From positions 682,001 through 746,000 of the forward strand of contig NZ_JAUSTJ010000003.1 of the NCBI RefSeq assembly GCF_030812785.1: a stretch of 64,000 nucleotides of DNA, written 5' to 3'. This document shows, piece by piece, positions 48,427-55,866 of the stretch. The position numbers and the translations under genes are program-made. The number at the start of each line of letters is the position of its first letter. Position 1 is the stretch's first letter. This DNA comes from Sphingomonas kyeonggiensis. Its GTDB lineage: Bacteria; Pseudomonadota; Alphaproteobacteria; Sphingomonadales; Sphingomonadaceae. The notes beneath the pieces were generated by a model, which was not told the DNA's origin, made no database searches, and was given only the letters and a program-made list of their open reading frames with translations.

Positions 48427-49036
48427 ATTGCGTCCTGTCCGCCGCACCGGGCTCGATCAGGCTGGCGATGACGGGGGTCAGGAGGTCGACCAGCACGCCG
48501 GGCTCGGCCTTGGCCAGCGGCTCAAGCTCCAGCATCTGCCGCATCATCTGGACACCGGCCACCAGCGCGAGGAACAGCGCGGCGCGTTCCGAGGCATGGT
48601 CTCCGGCGATCGCCGCGGTCGCGGTCGCCTGATGGACCTGGGCGATACGCTCGCGCGCGATGCGGGTAGCGGTCTCGCTGCCGGCCGAGCGGAACGAGAT
48701 GAGGAAGCCGTCAAGCGGCGTCTGTCCCTGGGTCGTCACCTTGACGAGCCCCTCCGCAAAGGCGCGCGACAGATCTGCCCGGTCCAGGTTCCCCTGCGAC
48801 AGGATGATCGGGTCGCGCATCGTGTCGGTGACGACTTCGCCGAACAGGCCTTCCTTCGATCCGAAATAGCGCCCGACCATCATCGCGGTGACGCCCGCGG
48901 CCTCGGCGATGCCGCGCAGTCCGGCGCCGTCATAGCCATGTTCGGCGAACGCCTTGCGTGCGGAGGCAAGGATCGCGGCTCGGGTGGCATCGGCCTTTGC
49001 GGCACGGCTCGTCGGGGATGATTCAGATTTCATCAT
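48425..49036 (-). CDS. TetR-family transcriptional regulator
   Basis: 203 residues. The N-terminal HTH is TRAAILASARKAFAEHGYDG then AGLRGIAEAAGVTAMMVGRY and FGSKEGLF. The C-terminal ligand domain is all-helical. Divergent from a reductase gene, with short palindromes between, so it most likely controls that gene and itself. Ligand unknown. Confidence 0.85.
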   Translation of the reverse strand: MMKSESSPTSRAAKADATRAAILASARKAFAEHGYDGAGLRGIAEAAGVTAMMVGRYFGSKEGLFGEVVTDTMRDPIILSQGNLDRADLSRAFAEGLVKVTTQGQTPLDGFLISFRSAGSETATRIARERIAQVHQATATAAIAGDHASERAALFLALVAGVQMMRQMLELEPLAKAEPGVLVDLLTPVIASLIEPGAADRTQ

Positions 49037-49079
49037 ACACCTGTAGACTCATTCTCGGAATTCAGTATACGACTGTATA
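49036..49079. promoter_or_regulatory. Palindromes between the TetR and reductase genes
   Basis: TACA-CC-TGTA (49036-49045) and TATAC-GACT-GTATA (49066-49079) are similar TAC/GTA palindromes 32 bases apart. Likely TetR operators overlapping both promoters. Confidence 0.5.
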
Positions 49080-49116
49080 TCAAATCCGCAATCGCGGCCC
49101 TCTCTGGAGATATCGC

Positions 49117-50148
49117 ATGACCGAACAGGTGCTCGTAACGGGCGGAACCGGTTTTATCGCGCAGCATTGCATGCTCGCGCTGTTCGAGGCTGGCTATCGG
49201 GTGAAGACCACAGTGCGCTCGCACTCGCGCGAAGCCGAAGTGCGCGCCAACCTCAAGACCGGCGGCGCCGAGCCGGGCGAGCTTTTGTCCTTCGCCGTCG
49301 CCAATCTCGATTCCGATGATGGCTGGGCCGAGGCGGCTTCGGGCTGCACCTATGCATTCCATGGTGCGTCGCCCACGCCTTCGGGCAATCAGGTGACCGA
49401 GGAGGACTGGGTGCGCCCGGCGGTGGACGGCAATCTCCGCGTGCTGCGCGCCGCCTGCGACGCGGGCTTGAAGCGCGTGGTGCTCACCTCGGCCTTCGGC
49501 GCGATCGGCGCCGGGCACGAGCCGCTCGGCCGCCCGTTCGTCGAAACCGACTGGAGCGATCTGGACGGCAATATCGCACCCTATCAGAAGTCGAAGACGC
49601 TCGCCGAGCGTGCGTCCTGGGACTTCATCGCGCGCGAGGGCGGCGGGCTCGAGCTTGCCGCGATCAATCCCACCATGGTGCTCGGGCCGGCGCTCGGAGC
49701 CGATTATTCGCACTCGATCCGTACGATCAAGGAAATGCTCGACGGCCAGCCGGGCTATCCGAAGATTCGGACCTGCGTGGTCGACGTCCGTGACGTCGCC
49801 GATCTGCACCTGCGGGCGATGCGCGATCCCGCCGCGAATGGCGAGCGTTTCCTTGCTACCACAGGCAAGAGCATGTTGCTGGCGGATATCGCCAAGGTGC
49901 TGAAGGAGGGCATGGGTGCGGCCGGCCAGCGGGTGTCCACCAAGAGCCTGCCGAGCCTGCTCATCCGCTCGATGGCGCTCACCAATCCGGCGATGAAGGC
50001 GCTCGTGCCGCTGCTCGACAGCGATCTGGATGCCAGCGGGGAGAAAGCACAGCGGCTGCTGGGCTGGGCACCGCGTCCGCGCGAGGAAGCGATCCTCGCA
50101 AGCGGCGAGAGCCTGGTGCGGCTCGGGCTGGTCAAGGCCGAAGCCTGA
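49117..50148 (+). CDS. NAD-dependent epimerase/dehydratase-type reductase
   Basis: 343 residues, extended SDR of the dihydroflavonol-4-reductase/aldehyde reductase type. The Rossmann motif is VTGGTGFIAQH near residue 7. TSAFGAIG is followed by PYQKSKTLAE, the Tyr-x3-Lys pair. Then INPTMVLGPALG. The substrate cannot be read from the sequence. Start ATG 49117 with GGAGAT upstream. Not flagellar. Confidence 0.82.
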   Translation: MTEQVLVTGGTGFIAQHCMLALFEAGYRVKTTVRSHSREAEVRANLKTGGAEPGELLSFAVANLDSDDGWAEAASGCTYAFHGASPTPSGNQVTEEDWVRPAVDGNLRVLRAACDAGLKRVVLTSAFGAIGAGHEPLGRPFVETDWSDLDGNIAPYQKSKTLAERASWDFIAREGGGLELAAINPTMVLGPALGADYSHSIRTIKEMLDGQPGYPKIRTCVVDVRDVADLHLRAMRDPAANGERFLATTGKSMLLADIAKVLKEGMGAAGQRVSTKSLPSLLIRSMALTNPAMKALVPLLDSDLDASGEKAQRLLGWAPRPREEAILASGESLVRLGLVKAEA

Positions 50149-50157
50149 TCGAAGCGT

Positions 50158-50775
50158 TCAGCCCCGCGCGGCGGGGCTGTCCAGCCAGGCCGAGAGCTCG
50201 GTATAGGAAATCGGATCGTGAAAGGCGACGCCGGCGAATTCCTCGTTGCTCCAGCGCGTGGTGCAGCGGCGCGTCGGCAGGCCCGGGATCATCAGGATCA
50301 CCTCGCTGTCGGCGCGCAGGGTGCGCTGGAGGCGCAGGCACGCGCCGCCCTGGGAGAGATCGGCCACCACCACGTCGATCGAGCGGCCGAGGGAACTGAT
50401 CCGCGCCGGGATGTCGGCAGCGAAGCGCGGCGAGCGCGGGCGGACCGTCGCTGCCTCGATCTGCGGCTTGCCGAGGATGGCGTTGACGTCGGCGGGCGTG
50501 TCGAAGCGCACGCCGGCGCGGCCGCCCTTGGTCCAGGCGATCGCGCCCGTCAGCGTCTGCCCACCGCGCAGCTCCACGCTGATCCGCATCGCCGGCAGCA
50601 GCGAGGCGATCGTGTCGATCTGCATGCCGTGCTCGGAGATGTTGCGGACGCGGCAGAGCTGGCCGGGATTGCCCTCATGGCTGAGCTTGCCGACGAGGAG
50701 CGTGGCGACCGCCCGCGGGGCACGCTCGATCCACTCTTCGCGAGTCTCGGCTGCGCTGGCGGGGATGGCTTCCAC
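50158..50775 (-). CDS. Double PilZ-domain protein
   Basis: 205 residues with two PilZ-like halves. The first has RVRNISEHGMQID (NxSxxG), the second has VVADLSQGGACLRL (DxSxxG). Each is preceded by an Arg-rich stretch, ERAPRAVA and RPRSPRF, that could give the RxxxR c-di-GMP contact, though the spacing is imperfect. In a flagellar island this suggests a c-di-GMP brake or switch on motility. Own promoter at 50808. Confidence 0.78.
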   Translation of the reverse strand: MEAIPASAAETREEWIERAPRAVATLLVGKLSHEGNPGQLCRVRNISEHGMQIDTIASLLPAMRISVELRGGQTLTGAIAWTKGGRAGVRFDTPADVNAILGKPQIEAATVRPRSPRFAADIPARISSLGRSIDVVVADLSQGGACLRLQRTLRADSEVILMIPGLPTRRCTTRWSNEEFAGVAFHDPISYTELSAWLDSPAARG

Positions 50776-50807
50776 AATGTCCTCGGTGAATAATTGGTCC
50801 TGCCTGT

Positions 50808-50816
50808 TTTATAGGG
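50808..50816 (-). promoter_or_regulatory. CCCTATAAA promoter element of the PilZ gene
   Basis: Minus-strand CCCTATAAA, weaker variant of the shared element, about 33 bases before the ATG. Confidence 0.45.
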
Positions 50817-50844
50817 AGGACGAGCGCCCGGCCGGGCGTTAACC

Positions 50845-50857
50845 ACGTAAATTACGT
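50845..50857. promoter_or_regulatory. 13-base palindrome upstream of the PilZ promoter
   Basis: ACGTAAATTACGT is a perfect palindrome, with a further TTTACG half-site at 50860. It lies about 30 bases upstream of TATAAA. The protein that binds is unknown. Confidence 0.4.
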
Positions 50858-50877
50858 AGTTTACGCAGAAGCAGGAT

Positions 50878-51324
50878 TTAGGCGGGCGTAGCCTGGGTGA
50901 TCGCGACCTTGCGCACCACGCCGGCGCCGAACGCCTCGGGCGCGGCGGCTTCGACGACCTTGCGGAACTGGTCGAGGCTGGGCAGCAGTCCGTCCTTGCC
51001 GGCGGCCAGCGGCGTCTTGAAGGTGCGCATGTTGATCGCGTGCAGCAGCAGCGGCAGGCGCTTGGTCACGTCCGGGGACTTGTCCCTGGGAACCTCGAGG
51101 TTGAACTGGAACTGGACATAGCCGGTCAGCCGCCCGTCCTCGGCCGAGACCAAAGGCGCGAGCAGCTTGTCGACCGGCACGAACACCGTCTCCACCTCTT
51201 CCGCCGGCGCCCTGGCCGCCTGGGCGGGGCGGGGGCCGAGCACCACCAACGTGGCAAGCGCGGCGCCGCCGCCCAGGCCGAGACCGGCCAGCACCACGAC
51301 GATCAGGAACAGCATCTTCTTCAT
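50878..51324 (-). CDS. FliL-like membrane protein at the end of the chemotaxis operon
   Basis: 148 residues. N-terminal transmembrane helix (MLFLIVVVLAGLGLGGGAAL), then a periplasmic domain with VFVPVDKLLAPLVSAEDGRL and GYVQFQFNLEV that recalls FliL. It lies 10 bases after motB. Possibly a stator-associated FliL paralogue; similarity is weak. Confidence 0.6.
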   Translation of the reverse strand: MKKMLFLIVVVLAGLGLGGGAALATLVVLGPRPAQAARAPAEEVETVFVPVDKLLAPLVSAEDGRLTGYVQFQFNLEVPRDKSPDVTKRLPLLLHAINMRTFKTPLAAGKDGLLPSLDQFRKVVEAAAPEAFGAGVVRKVAITQATPA

Positions 51325-51334
51325 GGTGCGATAC

Positions 51335-52186
51335 TCAGAACTTGAAGCTGCTGTCGGTCGGAAGCGACGAGGCTTCCGCCTTCAGGACGATGGTGATGCG
51401 CCGGTTCTCCGGCCGATCGGGCTGGCCCGGGAAGACCGGGCGGGTGCCGCCCATGGCGACGATCTCGGCGAAGCGGTCGGGCGTCATGCCCGAGGCGATC
51501 ATCGCTTGGCGCGCGGCGAGCGCGCGCGCCCCGGAAAGCTGCCAGTTGGCATCGCTCTGGCCGCCGCCCGAGGCATCGGTATGCCCCTCGATCGCGATCT
51601 GGCCGCCCTGCTGGGCGAGCTTGGCCGCGGTCTTGGCAAGCAGCGAGCGGGCGAAGGGGTTGAGCTCGGCGGTGCCGGGCCGGAACATCGACTGCTTGTC
51701 GGTGTCCATCAGCGTGATGCGCATGCCGCTGCGATCGGATTCGAGCTGCACGTTCTTGCGGCCCTGGTCCTGCGGCACGCTGTCGAGCGCGACCTGCAGT
51801 TCGCTGGCGAGGACGCGCATCGAGGTGTCGGGCACATTGGCGGTGCCGCCGCGCGAGGCGCCGTTGGTCGCCGCCTCGGTGGTCGGGGTGCCGTTGGCGC
51901 GGCTGCTGTCGTTCGACGAGCGGCGGGCCTGGCCGCCGGCGCCTTCGGAGGTGCCCATGACCGGGGTCGAGGGCGCGGTGTCCGAGATCGTCGGCGAGAA
52001 ATAGGCGGCAAGGCCCTTCAGCCGCTGCTTGTCGGGATTGGCGATCAGCCAGAGCAGCATGAAGAACGCCATCATCGCGGTCACGAAGTCGGCGTACGCG
52101 ACCTTCCAGGCGCCGCCATGATGGGCGCCGGCGACCTTCTTGACCCGCTTGATGACGATCGGACGATCATTCGGAATCGAAGCCAT
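51335..52186 (-). CDS. motB: Flagellar stator protein MotB
   Basis: 283 residues. One transmembrane helix with the proton-carrying Asp in VAYADFVTAMMAFFMLLWLI, so the stator is H+-type. Then a Ser/Thr/Gly-rich linker and an OmpA-like peptidoglycan-binding domain (IEGHTDASGGG, then RPENRRITIVLK). It is separated from motA by the che genes of the same operon. Confidence 0.94.
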   Translation of the reverse strand: MASIPNDRPIVIKRVKKVAGAHHGGAWKVAYADFVTAMMAFFMLLWLIANPDKQRLKGLAAYFSPTISDTAPSTPVMGTSEGAGGQARRSSNDSSRANGTPTTEAATNGASRGGTANVPDTSMRVLASELQVALDSVPQDQGRKNVQLESDRSGMRITLMDTDKQSMFRPGTAELNPFARSLLAKTAAKLAQQGGQIAIEGHTDASGGGQSDANWQLSGARALAARQAMIASGMTPDRFAEIVAMGGTRPVFPGQPDRPENRRITIVLKAEASSLPTDSSFKF

Positions 52187-52541
52187 GCCACTTACCCCCG
52201 AAGCTTTCGTTCATCGACAGCGCGTCGCGCAGCCGTTCCTGCACCTCGGCGAGGCGGACGTGGTTGATGGCGCTCAGCGAGTCCTCGCCACCGGCGATCC
52301 GCTCGAGCAGATTCGCGCACTCGTCGGTGTGCTGGATCAGATAGTCGAACGACTGGAGCTGCTCGATATGGTCGTGCGCGAACTGTTCGTCGGCGACGAG
52401 CACTTCGGCCAGCCGCTCGAGCATCTCGCGCATCTCGCGCAACTCGCTGGCGATCACGCTGTGGAGCATGCCCGCATGGGGGTCGTAGCCAGGCAACGGC
52501 TCGGCCTGAAAGGGCTGGGCGGGCACGGGCATACACGACAT
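52167..52541 (-). CDS. Uncharacterised 124-residue protein between cheD and motB
   Basis: Not recognised. All-helical and acidic: SVIASELREMREMLERLAEV, LVADEQFAHDHIEQLQSFDY and NHVRLAEVQERLRDALSMNE. No membrane segment. The ATG overlaps the cheD stop (TGATG) and the 3' end overlaps motB by 20 bases, so it is tightly coupled to both. A chemotaxis adaptor or phosphatase role is possible but not shown. Confidence 0.7.
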   Translation of the reverse strand: MSCMPVPAQPFQAEPLPGYDPHAGMLHSVIASELREMREMLERLAEVLVADEQFAHDHIEQLQSFDYLIQHTDECANLLERIAGGEDSLSAINHVRLAEVQERLRDALSMNESFGGKWHGFDSE

Positions 52542-53065
52542 CAGAAAAGCTCCAGGTCTCCGCCGGCGGGCGGCAGGTTGACGGGGACGGGCGGGCGATC
52601 GGGAACGCGGTCCGCCACCTTGGTGCAGCGGCTCTTGCCCTCGTGGGGCAGGAACTCGACCTTGCGCGCCGAAGTGCCGCCGAGATCGGTGTGCGCGACC
52701 TCGATGCCTTCGTCCGCCATGAAGCGGCGCGCGAACGCCGCGTTCGCGGTCCCGATGCCGCCCAGACCGGAAACGATGTTGCCGCCGCCATACAGATGAG
52801 CCTTCAGCCGGGTGCGCATCGCGCCCCGCGCCATCAGCCCATTGATGAGAAGCTCCATGGCATGAACGCCATAGCGCTGCATGTCTCCGGCGGAGACGCG
52901 TTGGTCCGCGCCCGGTTCGCCGAGGAGGAAGTGGTTCATCCCACCCACCTTGGCTACGGGATCGTAGAGACATGCGGCGACACAGCTGCCGAGCAGCGTC
53001 GAAACGACGACGCCCGGCTCGGCCACGATCGCATTCTCGCCCTGTACGATCGAGACGCGGCGCAT
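52541..53065 (-). CDS. cheD: Chemoreceptor glutamine deamidase CheD
   Basis: 174 residues. The Cys-His pair is seen in STLLGSCVAACLYDP and VGGMNHFLLGEP. Then YGVHAMELLINGLMARGAMR and KAHLYGGGNIVSG, all CheD signatures. It deamidates receptor glutamines. TGATG overlaps on both sides. Confidence 0.93.
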   Translation of the reverse strand: MRRVSIVQGENAIVAEPGVVVSTLLGSCVAACLYDPVAKVGGMNHFLLGEPGADQRVSAGDMQRYGVHAMELLINGLMARGAMRTRLKAHLYGGGNIVSGLGGIGTANAAFARRFMADEGIEVAHTDLGGTSARKVEFLPHEGKSRCTKVADRVPDRPPVPVNLPPAGGDLELF

Positions 53066-53454
53066 CAGGTCAGCTCGCCGAAGACGCGCTCGATCTTCTC
53101 CTTCAGCGCAGCCGGCGCGAAGGGCTTCACGACATAGTTGTTCACGCCAAGGGCCGCGGCCTTCTGGACGATCTCCTTGTCCGACGAGCCGGTGAGCATG
53201 ATGAACACCGTCTTGCCGATCACCGCGTCGGTGCGGACCGCTTCCAGGAACTGGAGGCCGTCCATTTCCGGCATGTTGTAATCGGAGATGATCAGATGGA
53301 CGCGGTCAGCCTTGACCGCCGCCAGCGCTTCCGGGGCGCTGGGCTTGTCACGCACGTCCTTGAACCCGAGATCCTGTAGCGCGCGACGGATCATCGCGCG
53401 CATGCTGGTCTGGTCATCGACCACCATCACCTTGATCGCTGCAGCAGCAGGCAT
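53065..53454 (-). CDS. cheY: CheY-type response regulator 1
   Basis: 129 residues, single receiver domain. Acidic pair VVDDQTSM, phospho-acceptor Asp in LIISDYNMPEMDGL, Thr/Lys switch residues in MLTGSSD and VVKPFAP. One of two CheY proteins of this operon. TGATG overlaps with cheB and cheD. Confidence 0.92.
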   Translation of the reverse strand: MPAAAAIKVMVVDDQTSMRAMIRRALQDLGFKDVRDKPSAPEALAAVKADRVHLIISDYNMPEMDGLQFLEAVRTDAVIGKTVFIMLTGSSDKEIVQKAAALGVNNYVVKPFAPAALKEKIERVFGELT

Positions 53455-54491
53455 CAGACGCTCCCAATCTTCTCTCGGCAGGCCTTGAGGATCGCCTCAG
53501 GCATGCCCGACAAACCAACTTCATGTTCCACCGCACCCAGCTCCTTTGCCGAGCGCGGCATTCCCCAGACCACGCAGGTTTCCCTGCTCTGGCCCAAAGT
53601 GCGGGCCCCGGCCTGGCGCATGGCCAGCAGGCCCTGCGCACCATCGGCACCCATGCCGGTGAGGATCACGCCCACCGCGGCTTTGCCTAGCGGCGCCACC
53701 GAGTTGAACAGCGTGTCCACCGAGGGCCGGTGGCCGGAGACGGGGTCGCCGTCCCGCAGCTTGATATGGCCACGGATGCCGCCGCGCAGCTCCATGTGGC
53801 GCTGCCCCCCAGGAGCAATATAGACGGTTCCCGGCAGGACCGGCGCGCCATCCGTAGCTTCCACAACCTGGACCCGGCATTCGCCGTTCAGCCGCTCCGC
53901 GAAATTGCGCGTGAAGGCGGCCGGCATGTGCTGGACGATCAGCACCGGCGGGCAGTTCTCCGGCAGGGCAGGGAGCAGCGAGAACAGCGCCTCGACGCCG
54001 CCCGTGGACGAGCCGATCGCGATGATCCGCTCGCCGACCGCGCCGGCGGCGATGGTCGGCTGGACGGGCAGGCGCTGCGGCCCGGCGCGAGCGACCGAAC
54101 GGGCGGCCGCCTTGACCTTCTCGCAGAGCAGCACCGCGTCGCGCTCGATGTCCTCGGGCGTGCCGCTGGGCTTGGTGACATAGTCGACCGCGCCTAGGCG
54201 GAGCGCCTCGATCGTCACTTCCGCACCGCGGGCGGTCAGCGTCGAGCACATCACCACCGGCATCGGCCGGAGGCGCATGATGCGCTCGAGGAACGACAGC
54301 CCGTCCATTCCCGGCATCTCGACGTCGAGCGTCAGCACGTCGGGGTTGAGCGTCTTGATCATCTCCCGCGCCGCGAACGGTTCGGGGGCCATGCCGACCA
54401 CCTCGATGGCGGGATCGGCGGAGAGCATGCGGTTGAGCGTCGCGCGCATCGAGGCGCTGTCGTCGACGATCAGCGTGCGTACCGGCGCCAT
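53454..54491 (-). CDS. cheB: Chemotaxis methylesterase CheB
   Basis: 345 residues. Receiver domain with Asp in PDVLTLDVEMPGMDGL, then the esterase domain with catalytic Ser in IAIGSSTGGVEAL, His in VLIVQHMPAAF and the late Asp region GVILTGMGADGAQGLLAM. Removes methyl groups from receptors when phosphorylated by CheA. Confidence 0.95.
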   Translation of the reverse strand: MAPVRTLIVDDSASMRATLNRMLSADPAIEVVGMAPEPFAAREMIKTLNPDVLTLDVEMPGMDGLSFLERIMRLRPMPVVMCSTLTARGAEVTIEALRLGAVDYVTKPSGTPEDIERDAVLLCEKVKAAARSVARAGPQRLPVQPTIAAGAVGERIIAIGSSTGGVEALFSLLPALPENCPPVLIVQHMPAAFTRNFAERLNGECRVQVVEATDGAPVLPGTVYIAPGGQRHMELRGGIRGHIKLRDGDPVSGHRPSVDTLFNSVAPLGKAAVGVILTGMGADGAQGLLAMRQAGARTLGQSRETCVVWGMPRSAKELGAVEHEVGLSGMPEAILKACREKIGSV

Positions 54492-55372
54492 CAGTGTATC
54501 TCCGGCTTCTGGTAGATGGTGTGCCCGCAGGAACGCATGTGGCGCGCCGCCGGGCCGATCAGCCGCTCGGAATGACCGATATAGAGGTGCGCGCCCGGAG
54601 CCAGCTGGTTGACGAAGCCCGCCTCCAGCTCTTCCTTCGCGGGATCTCCGAAATAGATCATCACGTTACGGCAGAAGATCACGTCGTACGCGGCCTTGAG
54701 CGGCCAGGGCTCGAACAGGTTGAGCACCTTGGCGGTCACCAGCGAGCGTGCCTCCTCGGCCATCTGGTAGCCACCCTGCACGGGCTTCATCCACAGGCTG
54801 CGATAGGGCTCGGGCACGGCTTCGGCGACATTGTCGGCATAGAAGCCGCGACGCACCGATTCCACCACGTGCGGCGCGATGTCGGTCGCCAGCAGGCGGA
54901 CATCGGCGTTGCGCAGCCAGGATGCGGACGTGCGGTCCGTACCCAGCAGGCACATGGCGATCGTGTAGACCTCCTCGCCCGACGAGCAGCCCGCCGACCA
55001 GATCCGCACCGGGCCCTGCTTGCGCTTGAGCACGGGCAGGACGGTCTCGCGGAAATGATCGAAGTGGTGCGGTTCGCGGAAGAAATGCGTGTGGTTGGTG
55101 GTCAGCGCCACCACCATCGCATGGCGTTCCACCGGGTCGCTCTGCACGAGCGCGACATATTCGGAGAACTTGGCCAGGCCATGCTCGCGCAGCCGGCGCC
55201 CAAGGCGCGACTGGACGAGCGTGGTCTTCGCCTCGCTCAACGCGATGCGCGCATCCTCGTGCATGATCGCGGCGATGGCGGCGAAGTCGCGGGGCGTGAG
55301 CTCCGCGTTGCTCGCTGCCGACATGGCCGATGCGACGCCGGCAGGCGCCAGGGCGCCCCCGGCGGCGGTCAC
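54491..55372 (-). CDS. cheR: Chemotaxis methyltransferase CheR
   Basis: 293 residues. N-terminal helical domain, TTNHTHFFREPHHFDHFRET, then the SAM motif IWSAGCSSGEEVYTIAMCLL and late VIFCRNVMIYFGD. GTG at 55372 overlaps the cheW stop; ATG 55324 gives a form without the Ala/Gly-rich start. Methylates receptor glutamates. Confidence 0.94.
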   Translation of the reverse strand: MTAAGGALAPAGVASAMSAASNAELTPRDFAAIAAIMHEDARIALSEAKTTLVQSRLGRRLREHGLAKFSEYVALVQSDPVERHAMVVALTTNHTHFFREPHHFDHFRETVLPVLKRKQGPVRIWSAGCSSGEEVYTIAMCLLGTDRTSASWLRNADVRLLATDIAPHVVESVRRGFYADNVAEAVPEPYRSLWMKPVQGGYQMAEEARSLVTAKVLNLFEPWPLKAAYDVIFCRNVMIYFGDPAKEELEAGFVNQLAPGAHLYIGHSERLIGPAARHMRSCGHTIYQKPEIH

Positions 55373-55866
55373 GCTGCGAGATCCAGGTGCTTGGTCAGGC
55401 TCAGCGCGTCGAGGTCGAGCAGCAGCACCATGGTGCCCTTCTCGTCCCGGGTGCCGTCCTTCTGGCGCGTGGCGATGCGGACCAGGCCGGCGATCACGCT
55501 GGGCTCGATCGTCTCGACCTCGGGGGCCGGCTGGATCTCGGTCTCGCCGATCGCGACGATGTCGTTGACTTCGTCGACCAGGAAGCCGGCCTGCTTGCCC
55601 GCGATGTTGACGACCAGCACGCAGGAGCGGGCATGGATCGCGCTCGGCTCCCAGCCCAGGCGCTCGGCCAGGCCGACCACCGGGATCACGTTGCCGCGCA
55701 GGTTGGTCACGCCCTTGATGAAGCCCGGAACGTTGGGGAGCGGGGTCGGCTCGTCCCATTCACGGATCTCGATCAGCGCGCGCATGTCGATCCCGAAGGT
55801 CTGCTGGGCGAGCGAGAAGGTAACGATCTTGCGGTCGGTACCGGCGTTGTCGTTGGTGTCGGTCAT
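55369..55866 (-). CDS. cheW: Chemotaxis coupling protein CheW
   Basis: 165 residues, SH3-like fold. KIVTFSLAQQTFGIDMRALI, then PGFIKGVTNLRGNVIPVVGL, the CheW signature. Couples receptors to CheA. Overlaps cheA (ATGA) and cheR (GTGA). Confidence 0.95.
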   Translation of the reverse strand: MTDTNDNAGTDRKIVTFSLAQQTFGIDMRALIEIREWDEPTPLPNVPGFIKGVTNLRGNVIPVVGLAERLGWEPSAIHARSCVLVVNIAGKQAGFLVDEVNDIVAIGETEIQPAPEVETIEPSVIAGLVRIATRQKDGTRDEKGTMVLLLDLDALSLTKHLDLAA

